A DNA stretch of 5,824 nucleotides from Thermodesulfatator sp. Its GTDB lineage: Bacteria > Desulfobacterota > Thermodesulfobacteria > Thermodesulfobacteriales > Thermodesulfobacteriaceae. The DNA lies in assembly GCA_003978075.1 (NCBI GenBank), contig QOAM01000095.1, positions 1 through 5,824 of the forward strand. The letters are read 5' to 3'. Position 1 is the stretch's first letter; each line of letters begins with the position of its first letter. Positions 1 through 5,379 of the stretch are shown here, piece after piece. Under the pieces are notes generated by a model. It searched no databases, was not told where the DNA came from, and saw only the letters and a list, made by a program, of their open reading frames with translations. Both the position numbers and the translations under genes were made by a program.

Positions 1-7
1 TCTTTAC

Positions 8-36
8 TTGACAACGATTTTTAAATTCATTACTGT
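8..36 (+). promoter_or_regulatory. Candidate promoter of the PerR-type regulator gene
   Basis: A perfect -35 hexamer TTGACA lies at 8-13. It is followed by a 17-base spacer and TACTGT at 31-36, which keeps the most conserved -10 positions (TA at the start, T at the end) but matches only 3 of 6 bases. This would start transcription near position 43, giving a leader of about 20 bases before the ATG at 66. The ideal -35 and exact 17-base spacing are the main support. The poor -10 suggests a weak or regulated promoter. Confidence 0.5.
21..35. promoter_or_regulatory. Weak candidate PerR box overlapping the -10 element
   Basis: TTAAATT-C-ATTACTG at 21-35 matches the 7-1-7 PerR consensus TTATAAT-N-ATTATAA at 9 of 14 defined positions. 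The left half and the start of the right half are better than the end. It lies over the proposed -10 element, where a repressor would block its own promoter, as many PerR genes do. The match is modest in AT-rich DNA and could be chance. Confidence 0.2.
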
Positions 37-65
37 TTTGATAAATTTCTAAGTGGGGCTGTTTT

Positions 66-494
66 ATGTTTTCTCCGGAAAAGATAGAAAAAATGCGCCG
101 GATGGGTCTAAAGATCACCCCTCAGCGTCTGGCCATCCTCGAATATCTGGAGGGGAATCTCTCCCATCCCACGGCGGAAGACATCTACCGCCATGTGCGC
201 AAGCGTTTTCCGAGTATATCCTTTGCCACGGTCTACAACACCCTGGAGGCCCTCAAAGAAAAAGGCCTGGTGCGGGAACTCTACATAGGGGGAACCAAAA
301 AGCGTTTTGACCCCAATACCCAACCCCATCACCATTTTTTTTGTCTCTCCTGCGGAAATATCCTGGATATCCGTGAGGAGATACGGATCAAAATCCCTCA
401 AAAATTGAGAGAAAAGACAATTATTAAGGAAATTTCTCTTTTATTAGTCGGTATTTGCTGGAATTGTCTCCCAAAAAACCTGACCAAATCCTAG
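66..494 (+). CDS. perR: Fur-family transcriptional regulator, PerR (peroxide sensor) type
   Basis: This 142-residue protein is a metal-dependent DNA-binding repressor, probably controlling peroxide defence and metal homeostasis. The N-terminal winged helix (about 15-70) contains GLKITPQRLAIL, HPTAEDIY and FATVYNTLEAL, all hallmarks of the family. Aligned by eye with Bacillus subtilis PerR, all five regulatory metal ligands are present: H34, D82, H88, H90 and D101. Asp at 101, rather than Glu, is the residue associated with iron-dependent peroxide sensing. The structural zinc site is complete: C93/C96 and C131/C134. Length is normal. The ATG at 66 places the protein just before the winged helix; the Shine-Dalgarno is only a G-rich stretch (GTGGGG, 53-58), so initiation may be weak. 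A PerR role is inferred from ligands; a plain Fur or Zur is less likely. No target gene such as rubrerythrin is visible in the window. Confidence 0.88.
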   Translation: MFSPEKIEKMRRMGLKITPQRLAILEYLEGNLSHPTAEDIYRHVRKRFPSISFATVYNTLEALKEKGLVRELYIGGTKKRFDPNTQPHHHFFCLSCGNILDIREEIRIKIPQKLREKTIIKEISLLLVGICWNCLPKNLTKS

Positions 495-497
495 AGG

Positions 498-516
498 ATG
501 CGGGAATTTTTCGCAT
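498..516 (+). terminator. Weak stem-loop just after the PerR gene, possible terminator
   Basis: ATGCGGGA-ATT-TTTTCGCAT folds into an 8-bp stem, including two G-T pairs, with a 3-base loop. It begins three bases after the TAG stop of the regulator. There is no proper run of T after it (GTTTCTCC follows), so intrinsic termination would be inefficient. Confidence 0.25.
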
Positions 517-558
517 GTTTCTCCGAAAGCCATTGAGACCTTTAAAGAGCTTTTTTCC

Positions 559-577
559 GGGGTTTTGCCCAAGCCCC
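559..577 (+). terminator. Second weak stem-loop in the perR-HU gap
   Basis: GGGGTTT at 559-565 can pair with AAGCCCC at 571-577 (one G-T pair) around the loop TGCCC. No T-tract follows, so it may be a fold in the 3' end of the perR transcript rather than a terminator. It lies inside the start-less coding-like frame at 484-603 and could be incidental. Confidence 0.15.
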
Positions 578-617
578 TCTACCCCGAGTTCATTCCCCTT
601 TAACTTGCAAATAATCT

Positions 618-683
618 TTTCTAGAGACCCTTGACTTTTTCAAAAGTTGTCCTCTTGACTTTTTTTGAAGTCTTATCTAGAAA
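618..683. repeat. Paired inverted repeat and tandem motif in the HU promoter region
   Basis: TTTCTAGA at 618-625 is repeated in inverted form as TCTAGAAA at 676-683, with 50 bases between. Inside the pair, CTTGACTTTTT occurs twice as a direct repeat (630-640 and 654-664), exactly 24 bases apart. Each copy also has some dyad symmetry of its own (ACTTTT-TC-AAAAGT at 634-647; GACTT-ttttttg-AAGTC in the second). The right inverted arm overlaps the proposed -10 box. This looks like an operator layout around the HU promoter, but no known regulator motif is recognised. Confidence 0.4.
655..683 (+). promoter_or_regulatory. Candidate sigma-70-type promoter of the HU gene
   Basis: TTGACT at 655-660 is followed by a 17-base spacer and TAGAAA at 678-683 (4 of 6 matches to TATAAT). 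Transcription would begin near 690, giving a leader of about 35 bases that carries the strong AGGGAGG ribosome binding site at 711-717. An identical TTGACT 24 bases upstream (631-636) lacks a -10 partner at usable spacing. Confidence 0.5.
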
Positions 684-724
684 GAATTTTGAGGGGTCAA
701 AAATAAAAAGAGGGAGGCTGTAAG

Positions 725-1006
725 ATGAATAAAGCGGAATTGGTTTCCAAAATAGCGGCCCTATCTGGTCTAACCAAGGCTAATGCGGAAAAAGCTTTAA
801 ACGCTTTTGTGGAGGCGGTCACGGAAGCCTTGCAGAAAGGAGAAAAGGTAACGCTGGTGGGCTTTGGCACTTTCATGGTGACCCAGCGGGCCGCTCGCAA
901 GGGGCGTAACCCCAGGACCGGAGAGGAGATCAAGATCCCGGCCCGCAAGGTGGTAAAGTTCAAGCCCGGAAATAATCTCGAAGCTGCCGTAGGCAAGAAA
1001 AAGTAA
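725..1006 (+). CDS. hup: HU-family nucleoid-associated DNA-binding protein
   Basis: This small basic protein (93 residues) is a histone-like HU subunit. It forms dimers that bind and bend double-stranded DNA with little sequence preference, compacting the nucleoid and assisting replication, repair and gene control. The sequence is canonical: the N-terminal helices (MNKAELVSKIA... to about 40), then VTLVGFGTF at the dimer core, then the beta-arm signature GRNPRTGEEIKIPA (about 60-73) with the intercalating proline P63, and a basic tail KKK. Length is normal (HU is about 90). The ATG at 725 is preceded by AGGGAGG seven bases upstream, decisive for the start. It is single-gene in appearance, with its own promoter and a stem-loop after the stop. 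IHF is less likely, since the arm signature and N-terminus are of the HU type. Confidence 0.96.
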   Translation: MNKAELVSKIAALSGLTKANAEKALNAFVEAVTEALQKGEKVTLVGFGTFMVTQRAARKGRNPRTGEEIKIPARKVVKFKPGNNLEAAVGKKK

Positions 1007-1012
1007 ACCCCA

Positions 1013-1033
1013 GGGCGGGGGCTCTCCCCGCCC
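1013..1033. terminator. GC-rich stem-loop between two convergent genes, likely bidirectional terminator
   Basis: GGGCGGGG (1013-1020) and CCCCGCCC (1026-1033) form a perfect 8-bp stem around GCTCT. It starts six bases after the HU stop and ends immediately before the stop codon of the minus-strand gene. Neither side has a full T-tract: TTAAAAGG follows on plus, and TGGGGTTTACTTTTTC on minus. Position and stem strength favour a shared terminator, possibly of the strong-stem, weak-tract kind. Confidence 0.6.
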
Positions 1034-4000
1034 TTAAAAGGTTACTTTCAACTTCAACCGACGCGATCCCCTCTTCAAGGTAAGCAAGAGGGAGTCACCT
1101 TTTCTCTTGAAGGTCAAAAGGAGGCGCAGATCCGCCACCGAGGAGAGTCTTTTTCCGTCGGCGGCCAGGAGATAATCCCCGGAGCGGATTCCCGCCTTAT
1201 CGGCGGCCGAGCCCTTTTTTACCTGCACCACCTTGAGCCCTTTAGGAGTTTCCTTGAGCCACACCCCCAGTCGCGCGGTAAAGGGGGCAGGGACCGACTC
1301 GGGGTAGAGGATGAAGTCCGCATATCCCGGGCGCAGTTGATCCTGGGAGGCCAGCACTATGGAAGTCACCGAGGAGATACCCCGCCGCCGCAGACGGGAG
1401 GGGATGCCGTAGCCGAAGGCCACATGGCCCTTTCCGCAAAGGATAACCATCTGATAATCCGGATGAGCCTTTAACCACTTCCAGGCCCTCTCCGCCATGG
1501 TCTCGTCCCAGAGGATCTGGACCTGATAAAAGTTTTCGAAATCCGGAAAGTCCCTCATCCTCTCCCGATGTTTCTTATAGATCTTCCACAAGAAGGCCCG
1601 GTAGGCCTCCTGATGGAGGTCCATCTGGGGAAGTTCAGCCTTTTCCTCCGGACTCAGGTGGGAAAGGCCCTCACGGGAGACCTTTTTGACCAGTTCCGAG
1701 GGGGCGTTGAGGGCCACCACCGGAAGGCCCTTCTTGCGGGCGTAAAGGAGGATCGGCCGGTAGAGCTTCCAATCAAAGCGCCAGCGCTTAAAATATTCCG
1801 TGCGCTCAAGGAGGGCCTTTTCATCGATCCTTCCGGCCACAAAATCGTCCAAGGCCTGCTGAAAGGGCCACTCGAACATCTCAAGCCCCAGGGCCACCCG
1901 GTGGCCGCTTTTCACCAGGGCCCGCAGGAGACGCAACTGCGTGAGGTGATGCTCGTAGCGGTCGTGCTCTTCTCCTACCAGGATCACCCGGTAAAGGGCC
2001 ACCCGCCGGAGGATGTCTTCAAAGGGCAGGAGATCCTTTACCGGAAGGCCGCTCACCTCGGACCGGAGATAGAGGTGGAGCCCTTGCTGGGCTCGGGAAA
2101 GGTGGTGCTCCACCACCCGGCGATCCCGCAGAAAGAGACTATCGCTGCGCCAGTAGTGTTTTAGCTTCGAGACCAGGGTGCGCACCTCCTCCCGGTTGCT
2201 GGCCTTTACCCAGACCAATATCCGGCCCGGGCGGGCGGGATTCTTGAGCGCTCGAAGATAGAGCCCCTGGGTCGGGGTCTTTTTCGGAAGGACAAAGGCC
2301 AGCCCCGCAGGCTTCAACCCCAGAAGAACGATGTTTTCCGCATCCAAGGGCACGCGGGTGTCCTTGCGGGGGCTCACCACATAGCCCAGTCTCCGCAAAA
2401 AGTGCACGAAGGGTTGGTAGAGGGGCCAGTCCTCCCGGTAGAGATAGACCCGGCCGGGATAGCTCCAGAGGAAACCCAAGAGAGGGGGGATCTCGTAGTC
2501 CGCCAGCTTGCGCCAGAGGCGGTATTCCGGATCCACCAAGACTTCCTCCGGGCGATGCTCCAGGGTGAGATCGAAGACCTTTTGCGGCCCGGAAAGCTCC
2601 ACGTAAAAGGTCCTCTGCCAGTCCTTTCCGCGCACCACCAGCGGCACCCGCAAGTGATAGAAGGGGGGCTCTTGGTAGAGGGTGAGCCCCAGGTGATAGC
2701 CATTCTTTTTCTCCAGGAGGAAGTTACGGGTGATCCCCAAGCGGGGCTTCCCTTTCCGAAAGACCCACTCCTCGAAAAAGCCCGAGAGATCCTTTCCGGC
2801 CCACCGGGAAAAGAGGGCCGCAAGATCCCGCCAGGAGACTTCCTGAAAGACCCGGGTCTGGGCCAGCTCCTGAAGGGCCCCATGGAAGGCCTTTTTTCCC
2901 ATTTTCTGTTCCAGCATGTAAAACACATAGGCCCCTTTGCCGTAGCCCAGGGCCTGGGTGCAGCGGTCCCTTCGTTCCTGAAACTCCGCCAGGGGAAAAG
3001 GATCCCTCCCTCGACACCAGCTCTCGTGAGAGAGCTGGAGGTCCTTACGATACTCAAGCCCCCGTCCTTCCCTTTCCTCCTCGCGCCAGTCCGCCAGATA
3101 GGTCACCAGCCCCTCGCTCCAGTTGGCCCGGGCGGGAAAGACCCCACAGCCGAACCACTGATGGAGGATCTCGTGGGGAAGAGAGATCCTGGGGATGAAA
3201 GGCAAACGCAGGACCCGGCTTCCGAGGAGGATCATCGTGGGATAGGCCTCTCCCACCTCCTCCGGCACTTCCGCTATGGAGAGCCGCCCGTAGGGATAGG
3301 GGCCGAGGAGTTCTTGATACCGGGAAAGGACCTCCAGGGCGCGATCGAGATAGGTATGGGCCAGATCCGGGTCTGGCGAAAGAAGATACAGGGAGACCAC
3401 TCCCCTTCCCCACTTGCGGTAGTAGTACTCGTAGCGTCCGAAGAGAAGGGGAGCCACGGTCACCGGGTGTTCCAGGACGAAGCGGTAGAACCTCCGGCCC
3501 TTCCGGACGCGGGACTCAATCTTTTCCGCCGCGGTCACCGCTCGTAAGGCTCGGGGAAGGGAAAGCCGGATGTCGTAAAAGGCCAATCCCTCGGGATAGG
3601 GAAACCAGGGCGGCAGAAGCACCCCGTTTTTCCCTTGGAAGGTCCCCTTGAGGAGGGAAAAGGGGGCCCGGAAGTAGATCTCCAGGGTCTCCGCGCGGCC
3701 CACGGTGAGGACCCGAAAGCGATCCCTTTCGATCTCCGGCCGGATGGCCCTGCCCCCGAGGAGGACCCTTCCCAGCACCAGGCCCCCGGTGTGTACCCAG
3801 ACCACCTTACCCTGCGGAAGAAGGATCCGAACCCGTCCGGAAAGGGCCTTTTCCCGAAGATCCAGGCTGAGGTTGACCGCTACATGGGGATACTCCAGGC
3901 CGGTCTCCGTGGAGGCCCCGGCCCTTTTAAGGGGAGCGACCAGCCCCCAAAGGAAAATCAGCCCGAGGAGAGCCCCCGAAATGAAAGTGGATGTAGCTTG

Positions 4001-4054
4001 CCAGCACCGAACCTTTACAGACCCCGAAGGTGGGCACCTCTTCTCCCTGCGCAT
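1034..4054 (-). CDS. Exported three-module protein: M1-like zinc metallopeptidase, ChaN/Tiki-type domain, PDZ domain
   Basis: This 1006-residue protein probably acts in the periplasm or on the inner membrane. A basic n-region and hydrophobic stretch (about 24-42, ending near AGA-S at 45-48) form a signal peptide or anchor; no lipobox cysteine is present. Residues 50-440 resemble M1 aminopeptidases: GEAYPTM in place of GAMEN, zinc motif HEILH (294-298), NWSEG with E314 as likely third ligand, and YGKGAYVFYML, whose Y371 matches the proton-donor tyrosine. E314 follows H298 after 15 residues, not the usual 18. Residues 520-660 are not recognised. Residues 670-905 resemble ChaN (DUF399), with GEEH (694-697) and GKGH plus GYGIPSR (874-887); known ChaN binds haem. 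Residues 928-1006 are a PDZ fold with GSAADKAGIRSGD. The ATG at 4054 has AGAGGTG just upstream and overlaps cbiA by 128 bases. Substrate unknown; modules are confident, function is not. Confidence 0.85.
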   Translation of the reverse strand: MRREKRCPPSGSVKVRCWQATSTFISGALLGLIFLWGLVAPLKRAGASTETGLEYPHVAVNLSLDLREKALSGRVRILLPQGKVVWVHTGGLVLGRVLLGGRAIRPEIERDRFRVLTVGRAETLEIYFRAPFSLLKGTFQGKNGVLLPPWFPYPEGLAFYDIRLSLPRALRAVTAAEKIESRVRKGRRFYRFVLEHPVTVAPLLFGRYEYYYRKWGRGVVSLYLLSPDPDLAHTYLDRALEVLSRYQELLGPYPYGRLSIAEVPEEVGEAYPTMILLGSRVLRLPFIPRISLPHEILHQWFGCGVFPARANWSEGLVTYLADWREEEREGRGLEYRKDLQLSHESWCRGRDPFPLAEFQERRDRCTQALGYGKGAYVFYMLEQKMGKKAFHGALQELAQTRVFQEVSWRDLAALFSRWAGKDLSGFFEEWVFRKGKPRLGITRNFLLEKKNGYHLGLTLYQEPPFYHLRVPLVVRGKDWQRTFYVELSGPQKVFDLTLEHRPEEVLVDPEYRLWRKLADYEIPPLLGFLWSYPGRVYLYREDWPLYQPFVHFLRRLGYVVSPRKDTRVPLDAENIVLLGLKPAGLAFVLPKKTPTQGLYLRALKNPARPGRILVWVKASNREEVRTLVSKLKHYWRSDSLFLRDRRVVEHHLSRAQQGLHLYLRSEVSGLPVKDLLPFEDILRRVALYRVILVGEEHDRYEHHLTQLRLLRALVKSGHRVALGLEMFEWPFQQALDDFVAGRIDEKALLERTEYFKRWRFDWKLYRPILLYARKKGLPVVALNAPSELVKKVSREGLSHLSPEEKAELPQMDLHQEAYRAFLWKIYKKHRERMRDFPDFENFYQVQILWDETMAERAWKWLKAHPDYQMVILCGKGHVAFGYGIPSRLRRRGISSVTSIVLASQDQLRPGYADFILYPESVPAPFTARLGVWLKETPKGLKVVQVKKGSAADKAGIRSGDYLLAADGKRLSSVADLRLLLTFKRKGDSLLLTLKRGSRRLKLKVTF

Positions 4055-5270
4055 TCCGCACCTCTAGACCGTAAAGCCCGCCGTTTAGGACCCTACTATA
4101 CCGGAATTCGTGCCCCCGAGCGAGGGCGCCGGCGGGGAACCAGAAACTGGACTCTCGGAACCGCACCTCCCGATAACCCAGGGCCTGGAGACTCCTTTCC
4201 AGCCGGGCCACCCCCGGCAAAAACCCCACCATGGGATAGCGCCGGCCTTCCATCTCCAGGGCCTCCAGCAGAAACATGAATCCCCCGCACTCCGCCAGCA
4301 CCGGGAGCCCCTCCCTGAGCCTCTTTCGAAGGTCCTTGCGGAAGTTTTTGCGGGCCGCGAGCCTTTCGGCGTAAAGTTCGGGATAGCCCCCTCCCAGGTA
4401 AAGGGCCTCGGCCTCCTCGGGAAAGGGATCCCGCAGGGGGGAAAAGTAGAGGATCTCCGCTCCGGCCTCCGTGAAGATGTCCAGGTTTTCCCGATAGTAA
4501 AAGGAAAAGGCCTCGTCCCGGGCCACCGCCAGCCGAAAGCGTCTTTGCGGAGACTTCGGTGAGGGGGGCCCTTCTCCGGAAAGTTGCGCCCTGGCAGCCG
4601 CGGAGAGGATCCCCTCTAGGTCCACATACTTTTCCACGGCTTCGGCCCAGGCCTCGAGTCTTTCGGAAAGGGAAAGCTCCCGGGCCTGCACCAATCCCAG
4701 ATGCCGGGAGGGGAGTTTGAAGTCCTCCCGCTGGGGAAGGGCCCCGAGCACCGGTATCCCTTCGACCTCCAGGGCCCTCCTCAGGGAGCCTTCGTGCTGC
4801 GAGCCTCCCACCCCGTTGAGGATCACCCCGGCGAGATCGAGCCCCGGATCGTATTCCGCAAGGCCCCGCACCAGGGCCGCCGCGGTGGTGGAAAGCCCCT
4901 TAACCGGAAGAAGGATGATCACCGGAAGGCCGAGGAGACGGGCCACCTCCGCCGTGGAGGCCCGGGTGGTCCCCCCGATTCCGTCATAAAGCCCCATTAC
5001 TCCTTCCACCACGGCCACCTCTGCCCCTTGGAGACCCCGGGCGAAACTTCGGCGAAGGGCCTCTCCGGGGCAGAGAAAGGAGTCGAGGTTATAGCAGGGG
5101 CGCCCGGCAGCCGCCTCGAGATAGGCCGGATCGATGTAATCCGGCCCCACCTTGAAAGGGGCCACGGAAAGCCCGCGCCGCACCAGGGCCCTTATCAGAC
5201 CGCTGGCCAGCACCGTCTTCCCCGCCCCACTCCAGGGAGCGGCAATCAAAAAAGCCCAGTATCGATTCAA
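3927..5270 (-). CDS. cbiA: Cobyrinate a,c-diamide synthase (glutamine-dependent), CbiA/CobB family
   Basis: This cytoplasmic enzyme uses ATP and glutamine to amidate the a and c side chains of cobyrinate in adenosylcobalamin synthesis (EC 6.3.5.11). With a TTG start it has 447 residues. The N-terminal P-loop domain begins AAPWSGAGKT (about 10-19), then KVGPDYIDP (40-48) and EGVMGLYDG (89-97). The C-terminal class I glutamine amidotransferase domain has LGGGYPELYAE (292-302), the nucleophile C328 in AECGGF, and the terminal ASYIHFHF with H428/H430. I chose TTG at 5270 because AAAGGGGG lies five bases before it and the protein then starts directly at the P-loop strand. A GTG at 5324 would add 18 AT-rich, unconserved codons with a poor ribosome site. 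Family relatives that amidate sirohaem (DsrN) or Ni-sirohydrochlorin (CfbB) are alternatives, since no other cobalamin gene is in view. The gene overlaps the downstream metallopeptidase gene. Confidence 0.88.
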   Translation of the reverse strand: MNRYWAFLIAAPWSGAGKTVLASGLIRALVRRGLSVAPFKVGPDYIDPAYLEAAAGRPCYNLDSFLCPGEALRRSFARGLQGAEVAVVEGVMGLYDGIGGTTRASTAEVARLLGLPVIILLPVKGLSTTAAALVRGLAEYDPGLDLAGVILNGVGGSQHEGSLRRALEVEGIPVLGALPQREDFKLPSRHLGLVQARELSLSERLEAWAEAVEKYVDLEGILSAAARAQLSGEGPPSPKSPQRRFRLAVARDEAFSFYYRENLDIFTEAGAEILYFSPLRDPFPEEAEALYLGGGYPELYAERLAARKNFRKDLRKRLREGLPVLAECGGFMFLLEALEMEGRRYPMVGFLPGVARLERSLQALGYREVRFRESSFWFPAGALARGHEFRYSRVLNGGLYGLEVRNAQGEEVPTFGVCKGSVLASYIHFHFGGSPRADFPLGAGRSP

Positions 5271-5310
5271 ATCTACCCCCTTTCGATTCTTATCGAAGAG
5301 AATTTGATTC
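5260..5310. repeat. Three short GATTC motifs phased at 21 bp around the cbiA start
   Basis: TCGATTC occurs at 5262-5268 and 5283-5289, and TTGATTC at 5304-5310, each start exactly 21 bases from the last, or two DNA turns. The first two copies share more: TCGATTCnnATC. The first overlaps the TTG start codon of cbiA, and the second lies just upstream of its ribosome site. Regular phasing is typical of operator arrays, but the motif is short and chance is possible. Confidence 0.35.
5282..5297. promoter_or_regulatory. Perfect palindrome next to the cbiA ribosome binding site
   Basis: TTCGAT-TCTT-ATCGAA is a perfect 6-bp inverted repeat with a 4-base loop. In the cbiA mRNA this hairpin would directly abut the AAAGGGGG ribosome site (5276-5283), so it could be a DNA operator or influence initiation. 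No regulator family is recognised. Confidence 0.35.
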
Positions 5311-5316
5311 CATGCT

Positions 5317-5330
5317 TTTTTCACGAAAAA
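5317..5330. promoter_or_regulatory. AT-rich palindrome in the cbiA-pilin divergent region
   Basis: TTTTTC-AC-GAAAAA is a 6-bp inverted repeat with a 2-base centre, about midway between the two divergent starts (5270 and 5380). Its position would suit an operator shared by both directions. No convincing -10/-35 pair was found for either gene in this 109-base region, so the promoters remain unplaced. Confidence 0.25.
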
Positions 5331-5367
5331 TCCACGCCAGAGAAAAATAGTGCCTTTATTTTAAATG

Positions 5368-5375
5368 AAAGGAGG
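5368..5375 (+). promoter_or_regulatory. Shine-Dalgarno that decides the pilin start
   Basis: AAAGGAGG at 5368-5375 is a near-ideal ribosome site, four bases before an in-frame GTG at 5380. An in-frame ATG at 5365 lies upstream of this site, has no ribosome site of its own, and would code through it, so the GTG is preferred. Confidence 0.8.
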
Positions 5376-5379
5376 ACTT

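Larger units (their letters stand above)
484..603 (+). pseudogene. Short coding-like open frame without a start (possible gene remnant)
   Basis: This frame is open from 484 (after TGA at 481-483) to TAA at 601-603, with no ATG, GTG or TTG start that would give a sensible gene. The last 28 codons read like an ordinary protein tail: SPKAIETFKELFSG, followed by VLPKPLYPEFIPL. Third codon positions are fairly GC-rich, as in real genes here. I do not recognise a family. It could be the degraded end of a gene that once followed perR, or chance. It overlaps the two weak hairpins of this gap. Confidence 0.15.

Noticed and set aside
1140..3530. Recurrent TTTCCG/CGGAAA words as a DNA uptake-type repeat
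   Set aside because: They are mostly explained by Arg-Lys and Gly-Lys codon pairs in GC-rich genes and have no consistent longer consensus.
2402..3547. A 381-codon open frame on the plus strand opposite the metallopeptidase gene
   Set aside because: It lies wholly antisense to a frame with clear family motifs, has no ribosome site I can see, and its translation has no recognisable domain. High GC favours long antisense open frames.
5271..5324. GTG at 5324 as the cbiA start, adding 18 residues
   Set aside because: The extra codons are AT-rich and unlike the family; the TTG at 5270 has a better ribosome site and matches the usual N-terminus.
5365..5379. ATG at 5365 as the pilin start
   Set aside because: It lies before the only good ribosome site and would encode it; GTG at 5380 gives a standard prepilin leader.
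5325..5379. Possible sigma-54 promoter (GGCACTATTTTTCT on the minus strand)
   Set aside because: The required GG-N10-GC spacing is not met, and no enhancer-like site was found.
5271..5379. Cobalamin riboswitch upstream of cbiA
   Set aside because: The leader is too short, and no B12-box-like sequence is visible.
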